Notes under the pieces: model-generated
Database searches by the model: none
Told to the model about the DNA's origin: nothing
The model's input: the letters and a program-made list of their open reading frames with translations, nothing else
Part shown: piece by piece, positions 24,325 to 34,808 of the stretch
Layout of the letters: every line of letters starts with the position of its first letter
How positions within the stretch are numbered: position 1 is the stretch's first letter
Made by a program: the position numbers and the translations under genes
Assembly (NCBI GenBank): GCA_029721515.1
Contig: CM056552.1
Coordinates: forward strand, 28,968,392-29,032,391
Reading direction: 5' to 3'
Length of the DNA stretch: 64,000 bases
Origin: Synanceia verrucosa
Lineage: Eukaryota > Chordata > Actinopteri > Perciformes > Synanceiidae

Positions 24325-25560
24325 TTATCAGACTCAGAATCAAAAACAAGTTTATTGCCAAGTAAGTTTGCACGAACAAGGAATTTAACTTGGTATCTTG
24401 GTGCATGACATTTCAACACATAAATGTATAAATGCAGTGCAGAGATAAGAAGCAACACATAATAAAGTCACTAAGAGTAAATATGGGGAGCAAAAACTCT
24501 GATTATGTGGTAAAAAAACAGAACCAATGCAATATGGTAAATAAAAGAGACAAAAACTGTACAGAAGTTGCCTTGTTGATGAGACCTGCTGCAGTGGGTT
24601 GAGTGAGCTTCTGGTCCTGATGGACTTCAGCCTCCTGTCAGAGGGAGGGACTGAAACAGTTCATATCCAGGGTGGGAGGGGTCAGCAACAATCTTTCCTG
24701 ATGCTTCAGGGTCCTGGAGAGTTGGAAGACTGCAGCCAGTCACCTTCTCTGCACAGCGGATGATACGCTGCAGCCTGGCCTTGTGCTTGGTGGAGGCAGC
24801 AGCGTATCAGATGGTGATGGAGGAGGTGAGGATGGAATCATTGATGGTGGTGTAGCAGTGCACCATCATTGTCGTCATCTTTGGCAGGTTGAGTTTCTTC
24901 AGCTGCTGCAGGAAGTACATCCTCTGCTGGGCTTTATTAGTGAGGGAGCTGATGTTAAGCTCCCACTTGAAGTCCTGGTGATGATGGAGCCCAGGAAGCT
25001 GAAAGACTCTACAAAGATGCCTGGACAGTGATGGGGGCAGGTGGAGGTGTGTACATCCTGCAGTCCACTATCATCTCCACTGTCTTTAAACCATTGAGCT
25101 CTAAGTTGTTGTCAGTGCACCAGGTCAGCAGATGGTTAATCTCCATCCTGTAGGTGGACTCATCTCCATCAGAGATGAGCCCAGTGAGGGTAGTGTCATC
25201 CACAAACTTCAGGAGCTTGATGGACTAATGACTGGAAGTGCAGCTGTTGGTGTTCAGGGTGGTCAAGGTTCTGGTTCTGGTGTCAGAGACATGTTTCCCC
25301 AGCTTGACGTGCTGCTTCCTGTCAGACAGGAAGTCTGTGATCCACCTGCAGGTGGACTCAGGCACATTCAGCTGGGAGAGCTTGTCCTGCAGCAGAGCTG
25401 GGATGATGGTGTTGAAGGCAGAGCTAAAGTCCACAAACAGGATCCTGGTGTAGGTTCCTGGGGAGTCCAGATGGTGGAGGCTGAAGTGCAGAGCCATATT
25501 AACTGCATCGTCTACAGACCTGTTGGCTCTGTAGGTGAATGCTGTGATGATCTTGAGGTG
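24325..25560 (-). pseudogene. LINE (CR1/L2/Rex-type) reverse transcriptase remnant with 3' end
   Basis: Non-LTR retrotransposon on the minus strand. Reading 5' to 3', 25497-25225 encodes reverse transcriptase motif A (FVDFSSAFNTI, catalytic Asp at about 25431-25429) and FLSDRKQHVKLG. At 25206-25195 lies motif C, FVDD, followed by TTLTGLISDGDES, a WCTDNNLELN block and KTVEMIVDCR. Between them the expected P-Q-G-x-x-L-S-P motif B is absent, an apparent in-place deletion of about 18 residues. Downstream, in shifted frames, come KAQQRMYFLQQLKKLNLP and LQRIIRCAEKVTG, typical C-terminal LINE segments. The 3' end (24325-24400) carries GGCAATAAACTTG and a TGATTCTGA-type tail. Frameshifts and the lost motif B mean it is inactive. 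No endonuclease domain is present, so it is 5'-truncated at 25560. Confidence 0.82.
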
Positions 25561-25599
25561 TGAAAGAACAAAGATCTAAAAAGAGGACATGGAGAACAG

Positions 25600-26380
25600 C
25601 ACACATCACATGCTCTTTGATCCACCGCAGTGAACAACCAGGCAGAAAGTTTTTGGTGAACTTCCACATGTCCAGCGCACCGGTAGCTGCTGTAGCAATG
25701 AACTGAGCCCAAGCTACAGAAGACTGCTAACATCTTTGGCATCTGTCGCGCCATACTGTGTCGGTCATTTTTTGGCAGACATGAGGCCATGGATCTGGCT
25801 GTGGGCTTTCTTCATGCTCATGGCACACCACGGTGTTTTTGAGCAGGGGACGGCACCCACAACGAGGATAAGCAGCTACGTATCTACCAGCTCCATGGAC
25901 TTCATAAACAGGAAGGGTAAAAATCACAGTCCATCTGTGATTACAAAAACAGATTCATGCATGTTGAGATAAAGTGTGCATGATGCGTGGGTCTTTGCTA
26001 ACTCAAAGATTAACAGGAACTTAAAGACTGGCAAGATTTGTGCTCTGAAAAAGCAGATTGTGGATGATGAGGAAGTCATACCAATGTTTCTTCTTGGCTC
26101 CCCTGCCTACCCACTGCTGCCTGATGAATGAATATTCAAATGGTGCCTCCACACCTCAGGAGCAGTACTTCGGACTGTTTCTGTAGGATACATATTGTCA
26201 TCAAGTATACTTTTAATCGCCTCAAGGCCAGATGTGCTGCACTTAAAAGGCCAACGGACATAAATTTGGATGAGCTGCCCTACTGTATGTGATTTACCCC
26301 TGCTTTGTATAACATCTGTGAGGCCAGTAAGGAGGCTGTGGATGAACACTCTGTGTCTGAAACACTACAAGGTGAGAAGA
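25600..26380 (+). pseudogene. PIF/Harbinger transposase remnant
   Basis: Read in three plus-strand frames with several shifts, the segments follow the order of a PIF/Harbinger (DDE_4-type) transposase. NIFGICRAILC (about 25729) resembles the helix-turn-helix-like region. DGTH (25849-25860) carries the first catalytic Asp. MDFINRKG (25895-25920) is followed by SVHDAWVFANS (25970-26002), which has the second catalytic Asp motif V-H-D-A. Then come IPMFLLGSPAYPLLP and finally NRLKARCAALKRP with ALYNICEASKE, matching G-R-L-K-A-R and L-H-N-x-C-E of the family. The third acidic residue region is scrambled by stop codons. Its 5' edge abuts the truncated LINE at 25560. It is dead as it stands. Host HARBI1 is a domesticated relative, but the number of lesions argues for a transposon relic. 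Confidence 0.75.
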
Positions 26381-28139
26381 ATTCACAGCCTCCCACACAA
26401 AGCAACAGATAAATCACTGGTGGAGAGGGAAAGAGAGTGAAAAGGATGCTCATGAAGTACCTTGACCCTTAAGGACTGAAAGATGTTTTTTTGTGATTCA
26501 ACTTTTTTATTTTCCTTATGTCAGTTTCAAAGTTGTGAGTTGTTGCAATGTTTAACTCTTCTAGACTTCTTAATTTAAAAATAATAAGGTGCAATAAATA
26601 TGTTTGCAAATGTAGTACATTCCGTCATCCTCAGATGAATATGTGTACAATAAATGAATGTGGACCTCTGTGCATCATTTGTTTCAGTCATAATGAAACA
26701 GGGCATGTCTGTAGGAATAAGTGAATGATGAGGATGTTTGTTGATGTGGGGTGGCATGGGGCATTGGTGTGTGATGCATAGAGCTCTTAAGGCTTTCATT
26801 GGGTGTGTGTGAGGGACAGCAGGTGTCGAGGGGTGTGGGAATTGTCCAGATCCACTGCTGCTACTGATGGGGTGTGAAAGTTGTTCTCTCTGCAGTCTCT
26901 TACCGTCACCTTTTTGGCTTGACTCACCTTACTTGGAAACCTGGCCGAATACTAAAGAAATACCTCACCTCACAGAAAGGCTGAAAAAATGAGTATAGTT
27001 GAGTTGAGTAGAGCTCAGAAGATACTGGAGGACAGGGCCATTATCTACCATTTCTCTGAAGGTTCTCCAGGGTTGAAAAACAGAGACCTGTACTATGACG
27101 CAAGTTCAACATGATGCTTCCCTCTCTCCTTCTGTTTCTATCTCATGTGGCTGCTGCTTACTGGAGCCCTTTACAGGGAACACGATCTGTCTTTTCTGTT
27201 CCTCTGCCAGTGCATAGAAGACAGCTGTGCTTATAGAACTATGATTACAGGACATGCTTGATATCCCAATCTATAGACAAACCAACCTCAACAATCTCTT
27301 GGAATTTAAATGACACTGAACTCAAAGCTGGAAAACGAGGTCAGACTGGCAGACATCCTGAGCAGCAGAGGAGAACTTTCCTCAGCTCACAGTATAACAA
27401 CTTTCAAAGTATTACAGACTCTGCAGGAGTCTAAAAGACAGAAATAGACTAAATTCAGCATTTGGCTTTGTCAGCGGATTCCAAGACTTAAAACCAGTTG
27501 TTTCTTCTTGACTGCTGCGGTGCATTTAAAGGAAATTTAACTTCCCCATGGCATCACCATCCATGGAGATGCCATGTAAGCATGGCTGCTTACAACATGT
27601 CATACTTATACTGCTGCCTGTTTAATTTTGCTTTGTAGGCCATACTTCATAATTCCTACCCAACCCAGCATTACATTAATGTTAAAAATGAGCACATGAA
27701 ATATATAAACTGCATCTTGTAGCAATGGATAATGTTAAGATAACATCCTGTTACCACTAAACCACCTTAATGACAACAATGTAATGCAAATGACTTAGTT
27801 GAATTACTTAACATCCTCCAGTAGTGTAGTAGTAGTACATGTAGTCTATGCTGACTGATATGCGAAAGCGTCTGTGAAAATGCTATGCTCAGATCTAGTG
27901 ACGAAGAATAACATTGTAAGAGAGGGTACTCTGTGGTTTTATTTTCTAAACATAAGTGAGTTTTTTCTTGTCCACACCTCTGGGGCAGTTACAGTTTTGT
28001 TGCAAGGCATCCTCATGACACAAAATACTGTTGAAGAACTACAGTTTCTGGCACTTTGGCACTTAGGCTCTATCCTGCAAACTGATAATTATGTGCCAAT
28101 AAGGATTCAGGCATTATCTATACAATAACATTGTAGAAG
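26381..28139. other. No gene recognised
   Basis: A segment near 26900-27015 (CACCTTTTTGGCTTGACTCA and onward) looks like part of a dispersed teleost repeat but I cannot delimit it. No domain seen. Confidence 0.4.
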
Positions 28140-28260
28140 CAAAGTCCTTATAGGCAAGTCATGCCACTCGGCAGCCATCTTGTCAATGCCTCCAAGGAGA
28201 CCAAGGGAGAGCAGACCCCTATCTAAATGAATGGGGACATGGTCAAATCCACACTTTACT
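28140..28260 (+). repeat. Dispersed repeat fragment
   Basis: The stretch containing GCCACTCGGCAGCCATCTTG and AATGAATGGGGACATGG resembles a common fish interspersed repeat. No target duplication or inverted end was found, and only one copy is in this window. Confidence 0.35.
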
Positions 28261-28547
28261 TTACAGAACAGAAAAAATATATATACATGATCGCCAGTGA
28301 AATTAGATACAAAAAGAAATCAAAAAACATACATGTCACTGAAAAATTATGTTTAAAACTCTATTTTTCCACAGGGAGCACTCCACTGCGCATGCGTGCG
28401 GATTTACAACATCAGGTCCACTGATGATGTGGTAGTTTCATCTCACTGAATTTACCCAAACCACTTTTCTATGAATGCTGGCTGCATAAACCATATGTTA
28501 TTTGTATTAGAATACTGTGATCTGTTTTACTGAACAATAATGCCAGT

Positions 28548-28705
28548 ATTCACTCATTCACACTCATCCATTCATGATAGTGGAGGCTGTCTCATCAGAA
28601 TCTGATCTGAATACTCGTTCACACACTGATGGTTCAGTCTTTCGTCTTTCCCAAGGACACTTTGACATGTGGACTGGAGGAGCTGGGGGATCAGATTCAT
28701 CTCTG
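28548..28705 (+). repeat. Fragment of dispersed repeat shared with 51.5 kb
   Basis: It contains CACTCATTCACACTCATCC and CCCAAGGACACTTTGACATG, parts of a widespread teleost repeat whose other portion appears at 51490-51680. The match is from memory of the family and the ends are not defined. Confidence 0.45.
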
Positions 28706-29849
28706 TTAGTGGATCCTCATAAGGAAATAAACAGGAAAAGCACCACCTACTGCTCACACACACACACGCTCCACCGGCTCCACAAACTTGTCTTTTTTTC
28801 ATTAATTCTCTCAGAGGGGTTTAAAGGGACGATTTTCTGATGCCAGAAGGATGATCAAAGTTTCATAAGATATATACTGCGTGTGTGTTCTGCCACTCCA
28901 CATGAACTGGTTATGAAACAGTCTCACAAAGTGGGGGTATGAATTAATCACAGTAGTTCGACTTCAAATGACTGAAGCTCAGCATACATGTACACATGCA
29001 CACACAACTGCAGAGATGCAGTGACTCACATCAGATAGAGTTAGATACTTAGATACATCAAAGCTGCTCTACAAAACTATTTAAATTCATGTTTTTATCC
29101 TCTTACAGTTTTTCTCACTTGCTAAAACACTAAATCCTATTGTCTGAACCAAATGCTTCATACTGCAAAAAATCTAAATCTTGCCAAGAATATTTGTCTT
29201 ATTTCTTGTCAAATTATGTCGATACACTTAATTTCAGACAATATCACTTAGAACAAACTTTGCACTTGCTTACAGTTTTTTCTGATAGCTTAGATGCAAT
29301 TTTTGAAACTTTTGGCTTTTTTTGCAAAACTCTACACACAAATCACAAAACCTTTCACCCAAATAGCAAAACACATTAGATTACTTGCAAAAGCTCGTTT
29401 TTGCACTAATTGCATAAACACTTTTTGCTAAACTGTTCACACTCTTTCAAAAACAGTATTTTTGTATCCGATGGTGCACACAAGCCATAATATCAGTAAG
29501 CACACAAAGCAGCCACTGCACACTGGCAGTAACAATGAAAAACTCATTTGGCTTTTGCTTATCCTGTGTGCAGGGCATATCGGTTTTCAGTACCTTATAC
29601 AGTAACACACAGGGGTCAAAGTGTATGGATATTTATTTACACACATCAAAATACGTAAACATAAAGTGTGTTTTTCAAGTCAAGGCACAAAAAAAAACAT
29701 ATAATGGAGAATATCACTGAGGAAAAAAAAAAAATCAGTCTTGTCTTCTTACGGGGTCTGGCCACAAGAATTTCATCAACATCACATGCAATGTCTTCCA
29801 TTGCTAGGCAGGGGGATAATATCTCAGTGTCGTATCCAGGCCTGACATG

Positions 29850-30307
29850 ATACCTGGTCAATGTCTCCGCATGCCTCCTCCATTGCCTCTAGAAGGGCTA
29901 TGCGCTGATGGGAGGCGACGGTCATAGACCTTCAGCGCCAAGAAGAGAAGAACTCTTCAATTGGATTCAGGAATGGAGAGTAAGGGGAGGTAGACCGCAA
30001 TGAAGAAAGCGGGTGATCGATAAACAGTTGCGGACCAGAACAGCGTGGTGGAAACTAACATTGTCCCATATGACGACATACCTGGTCTGCTCTGGTCTCT
30101 GAATGAGAGTGAATATTTCATGCAGGGTGTCCAGGAATGTAAGAATGTGTGCAGTGTTGTATGGGCCCAGATTTGCATGATGGTGAACAACACCGTTTTG
30201 GCTGATGGCTGCACACATGGTAATGTTTCCACCACGCTGTCCTGGGACATTGATTATGGCACCTTGTCCAATAATGTTCCTTCCCCGTCTTCTTGTTTTG
30301 CTGAGGT
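29850..30307 (-). pseudogene. Transposase exon 3, partial first copy
   Basis: Minus-strand frame beginning near the region CAAISQNGVVHHHANLGPYN, then VIWDNVSFHHA with the second catalytic Asp. This copy preserves an extra C in the run at 30283-30287 that keeps the frame open where the full copy is shifted. It then breaks up near RNCLSITRFLH by base losses. Its 5' coding part is absent because it ends at the junction with the next copy at 30307. It is only a fragment of a DDE transposase. Confidence 0.75.
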
Positions 30308-30879
30308 TACAGTTTTTTCTGATAGCTTAGATGCAATTTTTGAAACTTTTGGCTTTTTTTGCAAAACTCTACACACACATCACAAAACCTTTCACCCAAA
30401 TAGAAAAACACATTAGATTACTTGCAAAAGCACGTTTTTGCACTAATAGCATAAACACTTTTTGCTAAACTGTTCACACTCTTTCAAAAACAGTATTTTT
30501 GTATCCGATGGTGCACACAAGCCATAATATCAGTAAGCACACAAAGCAGCCACTGCACACTGGCAGTAACAATGAAAAACTCATTTGGCTTTTGCTTATC
30601 CTGTGTGCAGGGCATATCGGTTTTCAGTACCTTATACAGTAACACACAGGGGTCAAAGTGTATGGATATTTATTTACACACATCAAAATAAGTAAACATA
30701 AAGTGTGTTTTTTCAAGTCAAGGCACAAAAAAAAACATAATGGAGAATATCACTGAGGGAAAAAAAAAAAAATCAGTCTTGTCTTCTTACGGGGTCTGGC
30801 CACAAAATTTCATCAACATCACATGCAATGTCTTCCATTGCTAGGCAGCGGGGATAATATCTCCTCGAGTGTCGTATCC

Positions 30880-32266
30880 AGGCCTGACATGATACCTGGT
30901 CAATGTCTCCATGCCTCCTCCATTGCCTCTAGAAGGGCTATGCGCTGATGGAGGCGTGGTCATAGACCTTCCAGCGCCAAGAAGAGAAGAACTCTTCAAT
31001 TGGATTCAGGAATGGAGAGTAAGGGGAGGTGGGCCGCAATGAAGGCGGGTGATCGATAAACCAGTTGCGGACCAGAACAGCGTGGTGGAAACTAACATTG
31101 TCCCATATGGCGACATACCTGGTCTGCTCTGGTCTCTGAATGAGAGTGAATATTTCATGCAGGGTGTCCAGGAATGTAAGAATGTGTGCAGTGTTGTATG
31201 GGCCCAGATTTGCATGATGGTGAACAACACCGTTTTGGCTGATGGCTGCACACATGGTAATGTTTCCACCACGCTGTCCTGGGACATTGATTATGGCACG
31301 TTGTCCAATAATGTTCCTTCCCGTCTTCTTGTTTTGCTGAGGTTAAAGCCTGCCTCATCCACAAAAATCAGCTCATGACCCATGGCATCTGCCTCTAGCT
31401 CCATCACTCTCTGGAAAAAGACAAAACAAATGCATCACAGCAGGCCCATACAGCACACAGTATGCACTTCCAGATTCAGTACCAATGATAAGCTTACCTG
31501 CACAAATTCATACCGCAGTTGTTTACGTTCACTGTTTCTTTGAAATGGGACCCTATAGATCTGCTTCATCTTTATTTGGTTGCGTGCCAATGCGAGATAA
31601 TGCAGAGATGCTCACATTATTTATGTCCTCGAATGTTGTGTCATCCTCTAGTATGTGCTGCTGTATTTCGTAGCCTTATTGAGTTGTTTGCCAACACCAT
31701 ATTCACTATGTAGGTCTCTTGTTCAGCCGTAAATAGTCTTCTTCTGCCCCCAGCTACAGGTCGTCTAACAATTCTATAAAGTAACAATTTCAGTATTTTT
31801 ACAGTAAATGTACAGTATTGTTTCTCAAAAAGAATATGACACTACTGTATTACAGTATACATAATGTAAAACTTAGTATGAAGAAGATACTGTACTAACC
31901 GATTCTCATTTCAAATGTTCTTATGATGCCTGCTACAGTGTAGCGGCTCAGGTTAGGTTGAACCCGTTGGCCAGCTTCCCTTAGGCTCATGCCATGGTTG
32001 ATGACATGGTCCACTATTGTAGCTCTGATGACATCAGTGATTCTATTTCTTACTCGTACTCCTTCCCCTTCCTCTCCTCGTTCTCCCTTGTGCTTCTGCC
32101 TCACATGTCCTCTAAGCACACCTCGTTGTCCTCTTCCTCTAAGTGCTCCTCCGGCGTCCTTGCTGTCCTCCTCTCCCTCTTGCTTCTGCACCTCCTCCTC
32201 CTCTTCCTCCAAATTCATTTCCTTGTCCACGTCCACGTCCTCGTCCTCCTGCTTCTTCACCTCCAC
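30880..32266 (-). pseudogene. IS630-type DDE transposase, three exons, frameshifted
   Basis: Exon 1 (32266 to about 31901) encodes an acidic Glu/Asp-rich N-terminus, then a helix-turn-helix-like segment with TDVIRATIVDHVINHGMSLR and AGQRVQPNLSRYTVAGIIRTF. Exon 2 (about 31779-31500) follows an acceptor TTTATAG and starts RIVRRPVAGG; it has two small deletions. Exon 3 (about 31417 down) starts RVMELEADAMGHE and carries FVDEAGFNL (Asp at 31359-31357), IWDNVSFHHA (Asp at 31102-31100) and NPIEEFF (Glu at 30997-30992), so all three catalytic acids are still present. Single-base losses near the exon 1 donor, in exon 2 and near 31322 break the frame. The exon layout equals that of the outer copy at 33277-34808. 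Function was DNA cutting and joining; the gene is now inactive. Confidence 0.82.
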
Positions 32267-32873
32267 GTCCTCTTCCTCGCCCTCCTCTTACCTCTCCCTC
32301 CTCTTACTCTTCTTTCTCCTTCCATTGTTCTCCACACAAAGGCTTACCTGTGGCTTATTTATAGTGCTCAGGCTGATTGCAAAGTCAAATAATTATAGAT
32401 AATAGTTTTCACATGTGACAGTGTGGCCTGACAGTTGGCAAAATTGTGTAAATAATAGCCATAAATATGTATAGTTTTGACAGGAGTGTGTAGATCATCT
32501 GGAAATTGAGTGTAAAGCAGTGAGCTGTGTTTACAGTTTTGCAAAAAGAGTGCTGTGCAGTAAATTGTATTTACACATACACAAAGTGTTTGTAACGAAA
32601 TTGCAAACTAAGTACAAAGCAGCGTTTGTGCTTTCAGTTTTGCAAACTCGGTGAAGGGTTTTGTGATAAATATTAATAGTTTTAGAAATTGTGCTATAAG
32701 AATCAATGTAAGTGTTTAAGCCATCAGAAAAAACTGTAATTCAAGCAAAATTTCATCCATCCATCCATTATCTACCACTTATCCTCATAGGGTCATGGGC
32801 AAAATATTCAAGCAAAAAAAAAAAGAAGCTTGAATTCAGCAAAAAAATCAAAAAAGTGAAAATGTCTCAATAT

Positions 32874-32954
32874 GATTTCTTGAAATAAGACATAATTTCT
32901 GAGGAATTATGGAGGGCCTTGTTTCTCTGAAATTATGTCTTATTTCAAGAAATC
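32874..32954. repeat. Perfect 26-bp inverted repeat
   Basis: GATTTCTTGAAATAAGACAT and the following 6 bases are exactly complementary to 32929-32954, separated by 29 bases. It would form a strong hairpin in single-stranded DNA or RNA and lies inside the MITE-like repeat. Confidence 0.9.
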
Positions 32955-33276
32955 TTCTTGACAATCTATTTTTGACACACTCTTTTGGCCAAACCTTAAA
33001 CACTGTTCAGATACTTAGACACAATTAGCAAAACTCATCCGCTCTTTTTTTGCAAAACCTTGAACACATTCTCAGTCACTAAACACATTTCACACTGTGA
33101 CACACGTGTGTTGCAAAATTGTAAACAAAAATGTGAGCAAAATGTGAGCACAACTCCAGCACAGCTGTCACTTTTTATACACAACGACTCAAAATTGAAC
33201 ACACGTTTCTAATGATGTGATCAGACCAATTGGGCAGGATAAAAGTCAGTTCAGAGGGCACATGTGCATTCATACA

Positions 33277-34808
33277 ATGGAAGGAAACATACAGAGAGGC
33301 AGTGTTCGCATGAGAGGTGGTGGACGAGGAGGAAGGGGACGAGGAACAGGCCGAGGTAGAGGCCGAGGTAGACCAAGAGCAATTGTTACTGATGAAATTC
33401 GGGCAACTATTGTCCACCATGTGTTTGTTCATGGAATGACAATGAGGGAAGCAGGACAAAGAGTCCAACCGAATTTGAGCAGGTTCTCTGTTGCTAGCAT
33501 CATCAGGACATTCAGGGAAGAGAACAGGTAATTTCTCTTTGACATACAGTATACTGTAACGTTCATTACAATACTGTTTTTACAGTATTGGCTGTATATG
33601 TTTGTAAAGTAACTGCATTTTTCCCTTTATAGAATTGAGAGACAACCAAATGAGGGTGGAAGGAATGCCCTTTTCTCCCAACAAGAAGCACTCATTGTTG
33701 ACATGGTCCTTCAAAATAAAGCCATCCGACTCTGTGAAATCCAGCAGAGAGTGATTGAGGACAATGTCAACTTTGATGGAATCAACAGTGTGTCTCTGTC
33801 AACTATTGACCGTGGCCTCAAATGCAACAGACTTTGTATGAAGTCTACAGAGTACCATTTGAGCGAAACTCTGCACGGGTCAAAGAGCTAAGACATCAAT
33901 ATGTGGAAGTAAGTGTTACCTACACACACTTTCAGCCCTGATCCTTCCAGTACAACCCTATGCTCATAGGCCTACTGTTGCTGTAGGCTAGAAGTTGCAG
34001 GTGCAACCTTTACAATACTGTAAACTACTGTATATTGTAATGTATGTAGATCTGGAGTGTATATACTGTAGATGCACAATTGCAGAAGTCTGTATCACTT
34101 ACTGTACTACACTAAACTACTTTCTTATCTATTTTATAGAGAGTGTTTGAACTGGATTCCATGGAAAGGCCCCATGAATACATCTTCATAAATAAAGCAG
34201 GATTCAATGTGATAAAAAGGAGGTGGAGAGGCAGTAATGTCATTGGTGAACGTGCCATTGTGGAAGTCCCTGACCAGCGTGGTGGCAATGTCACCCTTTG
34301 TGCAGCCATAAGCAACCGGGGGGTTCTCCACCATCAAGCAAACCTGGGGCCATATAACACTGTACATCATCTCTTTGCTTTCTTGGGTGGTCTACGGGAC
34401 ATTATGGCTGCACGTGAGCAGCTGGATCCTCAAGCAGTTTGTCCTATATATGTCATAGTTTGGGTCAATGTCAGCTTTCACCATGCTGTGCGGATTCGAG
34501 AGTGGTTCAACAACAGCAGTTCATCAACATTTTCCTTTCACCTTATAGCCCCTTCCTCAATCTGATAGAGGAGTTTTTCCTCTGCGTGTCGGTGGAAGGT
34601 CTATGACCGACAGCCCTACACCAGGGAAACCATATTGGAGGCGATGGAACATGCCTGTGATGATGTAACTGCAGAGTCATATCAAGGCTGGGTTCAGCAC
34701 ACCAGAGGGTTTTTCCCCATTGCCTGGCAAGAGAAAAAAAACACCTGTGATGTAGATGAAGTCCTCTGGCCGGACCCAAAGACAACATATTGGCGAGTGA
34801 ATCAGTGA
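33277..34808 (+). pseudogene. Outer IS630-type transposase, three exons, catalytic residues lost
   Basis: Exon 1 (33277-33527) encodes an Arg/Gly-rich leader (GGGRGGRGRGTGRGRGRGRP) then TDEIRATIVHHVFVHGMTMR and SIIRTF, the DNA-binding part. A GTAATT donor follows, with acceptor TTTATAG. Exon 2 (33633-33908) has a frameshift near 33840 and ends at GTAAGT. Exon 3 (34142-34808) starts RVFELDSMERP. Its first catalytic motif reads FINKAGF where the relative at 31359 has FVDEAGF, so Asp is Asn (34191-34193) and Glu is Lys. The second reads VWVNVSFHHA, Asp to Val at 34464-34466. NLIEEFF is retained after a frameshift near 34512, and one inserted base follows near 34576. The stop TGA (34806-34808) is part of a target duplication. 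I chose ATG 33277 over earlier ones because it directly precedes the conserved-type leader; the start is uncertain. Confidence 0.82.

Larger units (their letters stand above)
29273..32736 (-). mobile_element. Inner IS630/Tc1-superfamily transposon with a second partial copy
   Basis: Ends are CAGTTTTTTCTGATAGCTTA at 29273 and the complement of CAGTTTTTTCTGATGGCTTA ending at 32736, with TA immediately outside each (29271-29272 and 32737-32738). A second left end begins at 30310, also preceded by TA. So 29273-30307 is a partial copy and 30310-32736 a full-length copy of 2,427 bp in the same orientation, about 97 percent alike by eye over the shared 1.03 kb. The transposase gene runs on the minus strand (32266 to about 30880). 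Confidence 0.85.
29160..32972. mobile_element. MITE-like repeat with hairpin, split by the inner transposon
   Basis: The left part (about 29160-29272) starts CAAAAAATCTAAATCTTG and the right part (32737-32972) ends in a segment whose complement reads CAAAAATAGATTGTCAAG, an imperfect inverted pair. Near the right end a perfect 26-bp inverted repeat (32874-32899 and 32929-32954) with a 29-base loop is present. Left and right parts rejoin at one TA when 29273-32736 is taken out. A short fragment of the L2-type SINE tail (CCATCCATCC, 32757-32800) sits inside the right part. Outer limits are approximate. Confidence 0.55.

Noticed and set aside
25132..25563. Plus-strand 143-codon protein
   Set aside because: Antisense of the LINE reverse transcriptase, which has clear motifs on the minus strand.
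30045..30416. Plus-strand 123-codon protein with apparent conservation in two copies
   Set aside because: Antisense of transposase exon 3; it is duplicated only because the element is.
31989..32402. Plus-strand 137-codon Ser/Pro-rich protein
   Set aside because: Antisense reading of the inner transposase exon 1 acidic leader.
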